Positions 19,883-31,408 of a stretch of DNA of 35,663 nt are shown in pieces (the stretch's first letter is position 1; each line of letters begins with the position of its first letter). Source of the stretch: Chloromonas sp. AAM2 (lineage: Eukaryota; Chlorophyta; Chlorophyceae; Chlamydomonadales; Chlamydomonadaceae); the NCBI GenBank assembly GCA_004335635.1, contig QAXH01006303.1, forward strand, positions 1 through 35,663, read 5' to 3'. Made by a program: the position numbers and the translations under genes. The notes under the pieces were generated by a model. That model did no database searches. It saw nothing but the letters and a program-made list of their open reading frames with translations, and was not told the origin of the DNA.

Positions 19883-21877
19883 TCAAGCGCTGACCCCCAA
19901 GCTGTGCTCCTCGAGGCTTGATGCCAGGGTGTCCACCTTGCCCACCCACCCATCCAGCCGCTGCTGCAGCCCTGCCACCTGGGCCTTGGTCATGATGCGG
20001 GGCTGCACCCAGCTGATGGACACAGAGGAGGCCACCTGGTCAATCGACCCCTCCAGCAGGTGCAAGGACAGAGCCTGAAAACACAGCACACGGGACACAC
20101 ACAGTTCACTTGCAGTACAGAACCATCACGTTTTCTCACAACTTGCATGATGCACAGCGGCAGGTGACGCCTTGCTATGCACAGTGCTGGCTGAGATGCA
20201 CAGCTGCTCCCAACCCACAAGTGAGAGTGACTATACATGCATATGTTGCAGGACAGTGCTCAACAACATGTGTTGGGTTCAAGAATCATCCACATGCTTT
20301 GCGTGGCGCGCAGCTGGTCCCACTCACTCTCTCCTGTCTGAAGCAAACACCCACCTTCATGAGCAGGAACTCCACACCATCCACTGGCAGCTTGGTTCGC
20401 TGTGCAATGGTCGCCAAAGGCAGTGTGCGCTCCTCGGCTGGCAGGGACGAGACAACCTGCATGTCACAACCAAAAGCACACACTGAATCGCAGGGTGTTT
20501 CTTGATGCAGATCCGTCCCAGGCACTCTGCTCTACAAGTAGCGGACGTGGTGCTTGTAGAGCAGAGTGGTGTGGGCCACGTCCCATGTCTGCAGCTGGCA
20601 TAAGAGATGTTAAAACCGCAAAGAAGGTTCAAGAGAGAAAGTAGCTCAACCTTCTGGTGGCATGGCATAGAAAACGCACCTCCAAGAGGCACATGAGTGT
20701 GATCTTCTCCCTTAGCCGCCTCTCATTGGCCACCAGAGCGGGCTGTGCATTGAGCTGCGCCGCATGCAGCGAGCAGAGCGCATCATATTTCGCAATGTCG
20801 CCAGCGTTGAATGCGCCGAGCAGCTCATGCAGCCACGCGAATGGGCTGGCATCCAGCACTGCTACAATGGGGTGCTGCAGCAGCTGGCCAAAGCTGTACA
20901 CGTGTTCACCGAGGAGAGCTGCAAGGGAGATGTCAACACCCAGGCGCAGTTTGAAATCCTGAGGCAGGCTGTCGGAGGAGACGAAGGATAAGTACATGAG
21001 GCTTGACTTGTAGAAGCCAGCAAAGTCAGCCTGAGCCTTGCTGTAGAGGGATGAGACATAGAACACAGCAGCTGAGACTGACGGGTCAGCTCCAGACAGA
21101 GTGTCAAGCTTTTCCTTGCCAGCCTCTACTAGCTGCTTGGCGTCCTGCAGCTGTCCCTGCAACCAAAAGGCGTGTTCACGGTAACGAGGATTGGTTCCTG
21201 AGGTGTACTGGAGTGAGGATAAGCACCTCAACATGCTGCACCTGCCTGACGCAACGTGCACTTGAATCAGCACAAACGACAATCATACCCTTTAAGGATG
21301 CTGACTTGGCCTGAAAATCATGCATTTGATGCATGCACATGGGGACACGTCTGCATGCCAAGCACGGCTGACTGGCACACCCTGGCCATTGATCCTCAGC
21401 ACCGACAGGGAATGCAGAAAGCCCTCAACATGCAGAAACTGTGTTCTTGTGTTGCTAAAGCTCGTACAGATCACCTACCAGCTCTATATGATGCTGGGCG
21501 ACATGCATACGCACAAACAGCATGGGCTCAGTCGCCTTGGCCAGCTTCATCTCTTCAAGCCGCACAACCACGCCCTTCAGAAACTCTATCATGGTGGCCG
21601 GTGATGGCAAGCACTTGGTGGCGTGCACAGCAAACTGTGCGAACTTGAGGAGGTTGATCTTGGAGGCAAAGTCGACGATGAATAGATCAAACAGCCGAAG
21701 AGGCACATCTCCGCTGTTTAGAGGGCCAGGGGATTTGATGATGGAGTCAATCTTGACTGTCAGCTGGTGCCACAGCTTACGCTGGTAGAGACTTGCCATT
21801 TCTGACACATCCGTTTGGACGTCCGGGTGCTCGGCTTGCAGCTGCTCCAAGAACTCCAAAGGTTTCAGCTGCACCAT
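19883..21877 (-). CDS. RPN9: 26S proteasome regulatory subunit RPN9 (PSMD13)
   Basis: Exons in transcript order: 21877-21479, 21156-20680, 20456-20355, 20074-19883; 389 aa, close to yeast Rpn9 (393) and human PSMD13 (376). It is a PCI-domain scaffold subunit of the proteasome lid in cytosol and nucleus. The N-terminal part (exon 1) is helical-repeat sequence. Exon 2 reads GQLQDAKQLVEAGKEKLDTL and then SLYSKAQADFAGFYKSSLMY, matching the region before the PCI domain. The PCI/winged-helix region runs from about residue 200 to 350, with EKITLMCLLE, ERTLPLATIAQRTKLPVDGV and HLLEGSIDQVASSVSISWVQ. The tail (RLDGWVGKVDTLASSLEEH) fits the C-terminal helix. All three introns are phase 0. The ATG at 21877 has purine at -3 and G at +4. 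Intron 2 carries a strong hairpin. Confidence 0.95.
20523..20568. repeat. 16-bp perfect hairpin in RPN9 intron 2
   Basis: CACTCTGCTCTACAAG (20523-20538) pairs perfectly with 20553-20568 around a 14-nt loop. It lies within the 223-bp intron 20457-20679, about 70 nt before the exon 3 acceptor in transcript orientation. Confidence 0.9.
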
Positions 21878-24800
21878 CTCTCACAGCTGCCGCGCAGACT
21901 GCGCAACTTTACGAGAAGCACCTGCCTCTTCTGCTCTAAGCAGCTACAGATCAAGGGTTTTCAGAAGTTTATGACACGCAACTTGAGTTGAGCAACCTGG
22001 TGGCTTACAGTGATGCCTCTTATTGTCAGTCGTCCTGCGCGGGGCAGCGCTGTGGCCGGGGGATCACGTTATACACAACTGGCGGTTAGCGGTTGGATGA
22101 ATGAGGGAGGGGTCAGCGCTCATGTGATGTACCGAGAGTCATGTACCGGTGGTGTAAAAATGGTGACAAGTTGCTCTACACCGTTGTCTGAGTGGCTTGC
22201 TTTGACAGGCCATATGTTGAGTGGTGCTGGCATTTAGACAGGAAAAGGGAAGGGCGAAGGGAAATCATCAGGGCAGAGGCTCGCTGAGAAGTCTTCTGTC
22301 ATGTCCAGTTGACACAGCCACAGACTCCAACACTGGCTGTATTTGTCCTGACACGCTCACGATGATAGACACTGAAACCATGGATGCCAGTCCTCAAAGC
22401 GAAGATGATGATGCAGCCGCTGGCGAAGTCATATCGATTGTCTGTTGCCATACGGTCAGGATGCAAGAAAAGCTGGACGTTTGACTCATAAGCTCGCCTG
22501 GAGTGACTAAGGCCTTGACCTTGCTCATGATAACTGAATTGATGTGTGGCAAGAGAAACTTTGGTACAGCAGAGGGTGCAGAAGTAGTTGCTGCTGCTAG
22601 GCTGTGCGCAAGGAAGCGTACATGTTGCTGGCTGTGCTGTAGCATCCAAGTCAAAAACGATCGTATCCACTTTCAAGTTTTGGTCAATGCTTTTACACAA
22701 CGACCTGCAACCATGCATCCGTGATGCATGATGCTGATGCTAAATGCAAACACGCACACCTTCAGCGCAAAGCGCAACTCACATAGGACCAAAACTGATG
22801 CCAATGGGAAGGGGGGGTGATAAAAACCGTGAAAGGGTAGCCACAACGATTGAGCTGGGAGTGACACGGCGTAAATGCAATGAATGCAATTGCATATCTG
22901 CTGTGCATCCAGTCCACCATGATAATCCGCCAAAACAAACAAACCAAAGCAGTAAAAGAAGCTAGAGGCAGGCACACCCCGACTTATTCCGCTGAGTTCC
23001 AAGTTGCTTGAGGGCCAAGGAATTGTGATGACACACGTCCCACCGAAGCAACCTGTTGAGGTTATCGCTTCAAGATGGAGGTCGTGTGGCTAGGTGTGGG
23101 GTGACCCAGCACTCAGCACGCTCATCGTATTCAGGGGGCCTCACTTCTAGAATCATCAGTGCAGGAGCCAGCCAGCAAGGGGCGAGGCTTGTTGGGTCAG
23201 TATGCAGTGCATAGGCATCATGATCCCCCCAAAAGGTGAAAGTAAAAGCCGCAAGTAGAGTTGGGTGGAAATTGTACACAATCACTCAGGACCAATCTGC
23301 GTTGCAGTTGGCTGTTAAGGTTGCAAATGCAAACGTAACCCAGCACCGTTACAACCCTCAATTTGAGGCTTGACCCGGCGTCTACGAGCGCTCCACAGTC
23401 CCTTTAGCTATATGATGATGCACTGGGCCCCAGCATTTGCCCAGGCGTTCCCCTGTTAACTACCCCAGGAACCCTGCATGCTCCAACATGCAGAGCCAAA
23501 CGCTTCAGCAGGGTTAATGGCCGAGTACATTAGACTGAGCTTTGTTCAGATGCGAATATTTCCTCATTTCCAGCACGTCCAGCACGCGCCAACACATGGC
23601 AATAAGAATGCCAGGCATAGGCGCTACCGCCGTACCCAGCCAACATTATCACCATTCCGTTGTTTTCAAGCAAGCTGCTGGTAGCAAAGCACAACAAGTG
23701 CGAACCTACAACTAGAAGTGCTAGGCTAGCAGCTGCAGGCACCAAGGGCCCCTAACCCACAGACATTTGGCCATGTGATGTGATGGGGCGTCGTCTGCCC
23801 GCATAGCACCCATGCCAATCACATACGCCTCATGTTCAATCCCAACTTGCACAGTAGCAAACAGGTATGTGCACAACCGGGTATCATGGCTGGCGTCCTT
23901 TGTCCCATACAGCGGCATGTGCCCCTTGCAAACCGTTCAGTTGGAGAGGGTACTCAAATGAAGGGTTGGCATTGCAGTACATGCGGGCAAGACGCGCGTC
24001 CCATCTGGCCCGTACATCTCAAAGCACTGCTTTGAACCCCAAGATACCCCATCTTCAGGACACATCCCACCCTAAAATGACCATTCAACCCTGACAGCCC
24101 CTCTGACTGCCTCAGCAAGCAAAGTATCACGCCATCGCAATGCCTACCACAACCCTGTTCAATTCTTGTGACAGGTCGTCTTGAGTGGCTCTAGGATATA
24201 GGAGCACAAGTAGAGCATGCTTGGACATAATGCGTACCACCGCCCCACTGAACACCACAGCCTTTCGCACACATTAAAGCAAGGCTCGTGGTGTGAGGGC
24301 GTACGGCAGTTCGCAGTTCTCACAGTGACCCATACTGTCCCAGTGCGCAGCTGCCGTGCCGGCTAAAAGCGCCAAGTGGCACAGGCTCAGAACAGCAAAC
24401 AGAACAGCGCAAACATCAACATCGCGGGGTTCTTGTGTGATAAAAGAAGACGCACAATCTTGCGAACTAGAGCAAACTAGTGTGAGGTTTCAGGCGCAGA
24501 CGCTCAGCACTTATCCCTTGCGCTGAACCCATTGTACGCGGCCGGCAAGAGTGCTTTGCAGTGTTGATAAGGCGGAATTCAATCCTGACCCTGACCCCAG
24601 GATGACGCCCATACCATCCGCCCTTCCCCGATTTTCCCCTGGGACCCACCTAACCCAGCGCCCCCAGGCTTGCGACGGTAATAGTGGCAGCAGTTGCCTA
24701 CAGCAAGTTCTGAAAACAGGTATCGAGATACCAGCAGAAGCGGCGGCAGGACAGACAATTTCATCAAGCAGACACCTGGCAGCCGACGACAATCTAAGAC

Positions 24801-25394
24801 CGTGGCTCGAGCACGGCACTATCAGTGCGCAGATAGGCCACGCAAAGGCAGTGCTGTATTCAAACATAGGCCCTGGGATTATGCCCCATGCATGCAGACG
24901 GCAGTGGCTTAATGCCATGCAAGGGTGCCGCACATTCCATGGAACATGCCACACGGCCCCTGCGTAAAAATGCGTTCCTGGTGGTGGACCCTGACCAACC
25001 ACATTGGCAGCCAGGCTTGTCTCGCCATTGGCTTCGGCAGAATCTGCCAGCGTCATGGCAGCTCCGCTCTCTCTGCCTGGATTAGATACTCAGCGTGTAG
25101 TGCAGCAGAGGCTGCTTCTTTCCCTTACCAAAGCAGCTTCCAAGACAAGTTCAACGGCTTTGCAGCCGTCCCGCAGCCGACGCATCAGGCTGGCTACCCT
25201 GTCGAGAGAGACTCGCACCCAACGAACCCCTTCTCAGGCCCAGATGATGTCGCAAGATACGTATCAGTCTTCCAAGATACGGGCAGGGGTGGACAGGGGC
25301 ATGCACAGCGGACGCGCACCCTGCGTCAGGCACATGCAGCCACGTTGTCCACTCCACTGTCCCCGCGTCCCCATCTAAAAACCGTTGTTCTTCA
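21878..25394. other. Interval between RPN9 and the RRM gene with no confident gene
   Basis: About 3.5 kb without a recognisable conserved protein. At its right end (24925-25400) two plus-strand frames and one minus-strand frame are open over each other for 370-550 bp. The frame starting with ATG at 25055 (MAAPLSLPGLDTQRVVQQRL...) looks most protein-like but matches nothing I know. Tandem repeats are minor. The RPN9 promoter should lie just above 21877. Confidence 0.5.
25055..25378 (+). CDS. Hypothetical small basic protein
   Basis: A plus-strand frame of 107 codons from ATG 25055 to the stop at 25376-25378, rich in Ser, Arg and Gln. It would be convergent with the RRM gene, whose stop is 17 bp away. 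No domain is recognised. A minus-strand frame of 181 codons with an ATG at 25056 overlaps the neighbouring sequence, so openness here may only reflect base composition. Confidence 0.15.
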   Translation: MAAPLSLPGLDTQRVVQQRLLLSLTKAASKTSSTALQPSRSRRIRLATLSRETRTQRTPSQAQMMSQDTYQSSKIRAGVDRGMHSGRAPCVRHMQPRCPLHCPRVPI

Positions 25395-28347
25395 TCAGTA
25401 GTAGGTGATAGTGTGTTGACTTGGCAGACCTGGCTGCTGCTGTTGTGCCTGCTGCTGTTGCGGTACAGTGTGGTACGTCACCACAGGCCAGCTGGAGACA
25501 GCCTGGGAAAGGTCTGTGGAGCCCTGCAGGCTCACAGCCGATCGAAGAGCTGCCATGTTGCTTCCTGAATTGGACGACCTGCAGCAACAATTGCGCGCAC
25601 AGCAGACGCTCAGCCAAGCTCAGCACGACCCTCCAAACAGCTTGCAAGCAAAACTTGCCACATCAGCTTTCAGCAATGACATGCAATCTGTCCTGACAAT
25701 CAGCTGGCCATGCTACCGATTTATAAAACTCATGTGTTGTGACTCACCCCACGCACCTCCTCCCAAAAGGGTTCTTGCTGTACTGGATGCGAATCCCACC
25801 GCGGTCGCTAGAGGCCAGTACCGCACCCTGATAGGAGTTGTGCACCGATTGGGCGCTCACGGTGTCCTCAAACTCCACAAAGCAGGACACCTGGCGGGGC
25901 CCGCGCACAAGCTTCATCTGGCGGTAGCCGGGCTGGCCACTCAGCAGGTGCAGCAGCTCAAGTTCCGAAACCTGTAGCAGCACAGCATGAAGAAGGCAAT
26001 CATGCTCAGAATTCAAGTATCCAAGCATTCACAACTTCAATGCCAGCAGCTTGGCACCCAGAGATACAGCTCACACCCCAGACTGGTATGCAGCACGTAT
26101 GCTACCCTTGCACTCCCTTAAGTGTCGCACCTGGTCTGACAAATTGCCGATAAAGAGGGTGTTACATGGGGGGTTATCTCCGCGGTTGGTGACAGGCAGG
26201 AACCCCAGCGGCGTGCCAATTGGTACGTTGACCCCAGCGGTAGAGTGATGCTGCACAGCCACTTGCTGTTGCTGGCCCCCTGCTGCGGCCGCCATCAGCG
26301 GATGCACTGGCAGCGTGTGTGGCACGGGCTTGTTGCCGCCCGTCTGCGTGTACATGGGTGCCACGTCATGGATGTAGCTCGTGCCGCCGGTGTTTGTCGT
26401 CCCGCCAGCAGGCGCAAGATGTCCGACCGCTCCTGAGCTGCCCATGCCTGCACACACCATACAAACTCGCAGTCGTTACCATGCATAATCACATTACTGG
26501 GCATGCCACAAAACGCATCAATTGGATGGATGATGGCTACATATTGCCGGGAGTTGCCACTAGGGCTTCAGGAGAGGCTGATGCCCTGGGATGTACCCAT
26601 GCAGCACAGGGATAGCAGCACTCAGTATCGCAAGCTTCACGCACCAGGGTGCATGTGCAGCGGGTTGTTGAGCATAACGATTGGGCGATGGGGTCGTCGC
26701 ACAGATGGGTCGCCATCCTGCACGACAGTCCAGCGGCATGACAAGAAGATGAGAGTACGAAGCCAACAGCAACGCAGGCTTGTGTTGAATTGGGATTCGT
26801 TCAACGAGAAAGCATGTGCGCGGAAAACAGGCAAAGGATGAAGAGAATTTTATCCTATTAACAGGGTGCATCTACGCCTGGCTGTTTGAGCTCTCACGCA
26901 TGACTTGACAATTCCAACATGCAGCTGTGCCTGTAGCCGCCCCAGACAAAGCGACCCTGCCCCAGCTGCTCCTGCCGCAGCGACTCACCTTCACGTAGAG
27001 GTTCTTGTGCGCCATTTCGCAGCGCAGGTTATACTTGACAGGTGGCAACATCTGCACTGACTGATAGATCTGTGTGGGAGAAGCAAGTGCCAAGGATGGC
27101 TGCAGTTGGGCATCCGACGTCTGCCGGGTAGCTTGCACAACAGCAGAGGCAGCAGAGGCCAGATTGGTGCTGCTTCCATGCTGCATAAGCGGGGTTGGGC
27201 TGGGCGGCACTGTGCTGCTCTGCGTGCCGCTCATGTACTGGCCCAAGCGGTTCGCCCCTGTTGATGCATCCCCGGAAGCCTTGGGTCCGTCTGCAGATGC
27301 AGAGAGAAGGCGCTCCTCAATTGCTGCTGGTGGCCTGGCCATGCTCCCCGCTGATTGTGATGCGCTGGCTGTTGGTGTGCCAGCTGACTCTGAGACGGCA
27401 GTCTTGCCGGGTGCCGGCTGTTGCACGTCAAAGGGCAGGCCTGCTAGTGCCTCCAATGCCTGGCGTGCGTGTGCGGCACTGGAGAACAGGACGAACACCT
27501 GGGGCTGCTGATTGGGTTTGATAGACACCTGGGAGCAGCAAACAGGTTTGCGCCACCCACATGAACATGAGTCACGCCTTGCCTGTGATTACAGAGTGTA
27601 ACCGACTCTGGGAACCCTGTTCAAGTGTCAGAGATCATTGCTTACAAGGTGCAAGTTCTGGAGACGTGAAATCATGACCTGCTGCACTGCACACAAACCA
27701 AGCTTCTGGAATGTTTCATGTCCGCTTTACCAGTGTTTGCAATAGCTTACCTGAGAGGCCTCATAGCCTGGTATAAAACGGCACAAGTTGTGCAGCTCTC
27801 GTTCGTTGACGTTGTCTGGAAATCCTGTCACAAAAATCTGCACAAGCAGGGTACACCACAGTCAGCCAAACACATGCAGGCAAGGACCATGCGGCAGACA
27901 GGTTTGGAAAAGCAGGCCAGCACATGTGGCCACCAGTTAAACTCACTGTGACCTGGTCTTGCGAAATCCCCTGGCTTGCTTGCCAGTAACCTGCTGCCAT
28001 ATGTTGGCATGATCAACATTACCTGCTATGCCAGTATGATGATGATGTGTACTGAGCATCTTCTGTTCGACGTGTCGGACAATACAGGTGTCAAAACACA
28101 CACACACACACACATACACACACACATCCGTTGGCCTTGGTCATAAAAACCCAAAGAGACCCACCGTGCGTATGTCGTCTTGTGAAGACATGGGTGCGCC
28201 TGCGCCTGGGTGCTGAAAGGCGACATATGTGAGTGGCGCGCCCATTGAGCCTGAGGATGCCCCTGCACCCTCGCTGACCACGTAGCTATGCGTGGCAACA
28301 CCGCCCATGGTGCTGCCTAGCGATGGGAAGACCGGTTCGGCCCTCAT
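25395..28347 (-). CDS. Two-RRM RNA-binding protein, Scw1/Whi3/RBPMS-like
   Basis: Exons in transcript order: 28347-28165, 27837-27751, 27528-26989, 26717-26645, 26447-26131, 25971-25757, 25578-25395; 532 aa. It matches the plant group that includes Arabidopsis AT3G21215, related in domain type to fungal Scw1/Whi3 and animal RBPMS. These bind mRNA; the targets here are unknown. RRM1 starts at DDIRTIFVTGFPDNVNEREL (residues 57-76) and has the RNP1-like VFVLF (101-105). Its last strand, CEMAHKNLYVK, comes only at 260-270, after about 130 Ser/Ala/Pro/Gln-rich residues. RRM2 has RNP2 TLFIGNL (about 391-397), RNP1 SCFVEFED (429-436) and the family ending IRIQYSKNPFGR. Between the RRMs and at the C-terminus (PQQQQAQQQQPGLPSQ) it is low-complexity and probably disordered. 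The ATG at 28347 has A at -3. An in-frame ATG at 28365 has a poorer context, and a possible acceptor lies between them. Confidence 0.92.
28028..28047. repeat. 20-nt string shared with a snurportin intron
   Basis: ATGCCAGTATGATGATGATG in intron 1 of the RRM gene is identical to 32898-32917 in an intron of the snurportin gene. Both genes are on the minus strand. Confidence 0.8.
28096..28126. repeat. CA microsatellite in RRM gene intron 1
   Basis: An almost pure CA run, broken once by a T, lies near the donor side of the 327-bp intron 27838-28164. Confidence 0.9.
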
Positions 28348-29828
28348 GGTTTCAGCTGCACACATCAAAGCGCCACATCTGTTAAGTGATGCCAAGCTGG
28401 GCTTGTGTGTTGCATGCAGTTTGCACCACCCACCTAAAGGGCGTGGTCAATGCAACTTGCGAGAAAACGGCAGCCAGCCGTCTGCTTGCTTCGGCCACTT
28501 TAAGTGGAAAGGGGGCTGTGGGAGCGAGTGAAGCCAGTTCAGGTGCAGACAGCGCATCACCTCCACTCAGTCCACTGCAGGCAGAAGCAGAACGCCCATG
28601 GTGTCCTTGCCATTGAATGTCCAAGTACTGGTATCAGCCACACAGCTGCTGAACGTTCAGGTAGCTTAAGATCAAGTGCCGCTTGGCAACCCGCGATGTC
28701 ACTGTACATGATGGACAGGCATGCTGTGCCGTAGTGCATGTCTGGCATGCTCGGACCACGTCCCTTCACACAGATCGGCAAGATGTGCGCTCAAACAACA
28801 GTCCGAATGCTCCTTGAAGAAGACACACATAGAAAGTGATGGCAGCGCCGATGATCGCTGACACGCGCAAGCAGTTAGGCAGGTCAAATAACAGGCCCGC
28901 TGGCGGCTGAACAGCTGACAAGCGCTTTGAGGCATCCCCCTTTGCACGTCGAGGACCAAAGATGAGTCAGCCCAGGAAGAAAAACCCAGTCTTGGAAAGT
29001 GCGGCCGGACCAACCTCAACTATCCTTGACCTGCTTCCCCAGAAGGCCTTGAGCATTGGTCACCTTGGTAGATCCCTACACAGCTTAGCACCCGTCGTGT
29101 TGCCCGTCCAGCTGCATGCTGCATGATCCCAGCTGCCAACCCAGTTGAATGAAATTTCACAACTCGTGCCCGCACCTTATCTGCACTTCCACCCGCAGCG
29201 GCTATCACAGTCCACCAAAAGCCAGCTCACAGGCCAGCTTGAAGTTCCCAGAGCTGACCTGCAAGACGACGAGACCGCCAGCACCCAGTTCGGGAGGCAG
29301 AACGCACGCAGAAGGCTGCCTATCGCCCGCGCCGCAACTCGCTGATGCCAGCAATCTACATGATGTTATCAAAGCGATCCTTGAGCCTCACGTCTTCTTG
29401 TGCGAACCCCGGCAGGTGGTACCACGGGCACCCCATGCTGGTCAAAAAAAGCATGCTCACGCCACCGGCCTGTGGCACCCACAGCAAGGCAGCTGCACCG
29501 CCTTGTATGCCTCACCGTGCTATCGGCGGAGGATGGGCGGAAGATTGGTGGCCTGGATCGCAGGAGGTGCGCAGGTTGCCGTTCCACCCCAGGCGGTCCT
29601 GACTGCCCGCCGATGAACAAAGCAGGAAGAGAACAGGTGCGATGTGATCGGTCCGATTTGTTTTCCCTTTTCGCAGTTGTGCGCAATATTCTGCAGGTTC
29701 AGGTACTGGGAGCGGATTGCACTCACCTATATATTGTTCGGCCGTCCCTCCCGTGTGCCCGGACGAAGGTTGACGAGCAGGTCTCCCTGACGCTGGTAGT
29801 GCCTGCCCAAGGCTGCGCGTGATAGCGT

Positions 29829-30260
29829 ATGGCCGCACGTGAAAACCGCTCAAAAGGGGGTTTTCTTTGCCATGCTGGCACATGCTGGCACTTTAGCTTC
29901 TACTTTACAGACGCACCTTTTACAGCTTTTACAGGTGGCAGCACGTTCATGACTACCAAGCCGGCCTCGGATTTAGAACAAGCTGTCAGTCTTTGCCGAT
30001 TGCTGAGACCGGTCAGCATCCAATCTCAGTTGGTTGCCCACAAAGTGAAAGTGCACTTATTTCCACAATATTCCACAATATGGGAACTTGGATACGCGCG
30101 TTTCAAGGGCGGCTCAGGAGCCACATACGATAACTTTTACTCAAACGCCGCTGGACCACAGGCGCAATGCACGGCTTCTGCGTCGGCCAGCGCCCATGTG
30201 AACCAGCAGGAGGTACACTCTATAGCGCGGGCCGCTGAAGCGATTGTGGTAATGGTTTGA
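29829..30260 (+). CDS. Hypothetical open frame of 143 codons
   Basis: An ATG-started frame (MAARENRSKGGFLCHAGTCW...) ends at TGA 30258-30260. Composition is mixed rather than low-complexity, with LFPQYSTIWELGYARFKGG in the middle and an Ala/Ser-rich stretch near the end. No domain, signal peptide or family is recognised, and there is no supporting neighbour. It may be chance. Confidence 0.15.
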   Translation: MAARENRSKGGFLCHAGTCWHFSFYFTDAPFTAFTGGSTFMTTKPASDLEQAVSLCRLLRPVSIQSQLVAHKVKVHLFPQYSTIWELGYARFKGGSGATYDNFYSNAAGPQAQCTASASASAHVNQQEVHSIARAAEAIVVMV

Positions 30261-30768
30261 CGGCGCCGTTGTTTGCTCCATTGCCTCTGCTCTTTCCATG
30301 TGTACTAAATGTTAAAGCATTTCATTTTTCAAGCTCGAATTTTTCTTTCTGTGTATGCTCTGCCCGCAAAAACTCAACCCAGATTCGCCGACATGCAATC
30401 CAACACCCCGATGACTAACATGGACCCTTGTTTTGAACCCACAACAGTCTTTTGCATGCATTTGACCTGCTGGTCTGGTCCAGGATGTAGGAGAAGAGTA
30501 GCAGGGTGTGGGGCTTCGTAGCAAGGTAAGGTGTGGGTGTGGCCTGGCATACACGGGCTGACGTCTGGACGGGCATAAACGAGTGTATATGTTGGTCTTG
30601 ATACCACCAAGACGCTTTCTCTAACCAGGGTAAAGCATCCATGCATTGCCGCGTGCTTCATGCTGCTTCATGACGTGCTTCAAAAAAAAGGATTAATGGT
30701 TACAATTCAATCCGAATTCATTACATGAAGACTCCGCGGTGGCAGAACACACGAGGAGTCACACACCA

Positions 30769-30820
30769 ACTGCCCCAGAACTGAGAGTCACACAAGAATT
30801 GTCCCAGAACTGGCAAACTT
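30769..30820 (+). repeat. Partial plus full core of the TGTCCCAGAACTGGCAAACT repeat
   Basis: A partial copy (ACTGCCCCAGAACTG, 30769-30783) is followed 16 nt later by a full core at 30800-30820. Both share the flanking string AGTCACACA, which suggests a local duplication. Confidence 0.75.
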
Positions 30821-30982
30821 TGTTTTGTGAGGACTTCTTTTGGTGTGCACCCTCTCCCAGCGTTTACATGACCAGTGCGCGTACCGACCAAAAGTTGTCC
30901 ATTCAGTGGCAAAGTTCAGAGCAGTCTGGTCCAAGGATGTGCAGTAGCAGTGGATGCATGTTTTGTTGATTTGTTTTGTTAA

Positions 30983-31408
30983 TGTGCGTCATGTTGTGCA
31001 CTCCCTCCTTGTAACCATCCCGCCCCATGTCCTGTGACGGCTTTGCTAATGTAGCAGATATAAAATAGTAGTTGGGTATCATGCGGTTGGTATTGGTGTC
31101 CAAAGGGCACTCCTCACCATGAGGCCATGGCTGACGACTCGAGCAATCCAGGCCATGATCGTGCTTGTGGCGTGTTCAAATGCTGGAGTTTAATGCAGAG
31201 GCGGACGTATATTCGAGTTTGAAAGCTACCAAGGCATGCACGAGACGAGGTTGGATAGGCCCGGGTGGCACAAAGATTGTACATGAAGGGCGGCACACAC
31301 GTAGTGGTGAGTTGGCAAGCCCAACTCGCTGCAATCTGGGCTACATCACAACTGCTGTAATCTCAAAGCGAGTCATTTGCGTGGAGTGTGCACTCACTCC
31401 TTGCAACC
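30983..31408. mobile_element. Two further degenerate copies of the element seen at the gap
   Basis: The 22 nt at 30995-31016 are identical to 15834-15855, with looser similarity extending about 12 nt to the left. 31387-31408 matches with two substitutions. Surrounding frames are broken. Confidence 0.35.

Noticed and set aside
24511..25056. 181-codon minus-strand frame with an ATG start
   Set aside because: Other frames on the opposite strand are open over part of the same DNA, composition is Gly/Pro/Trp-rich without domain pattern, and no homologue comes to mind. Base composition explains the openness.
25395..28347. Polypyrimidine tract-binding protein (PTB) as identity for the RRM gene
   Set aside because: PTB-like proteins have three or four RRMs with different signatures. 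The NPPCNTLFIGNL and IRIQYSKNPFG motifs and the two-RRM layout fit the Scw1/Whi3/RBPMS-like plant group.
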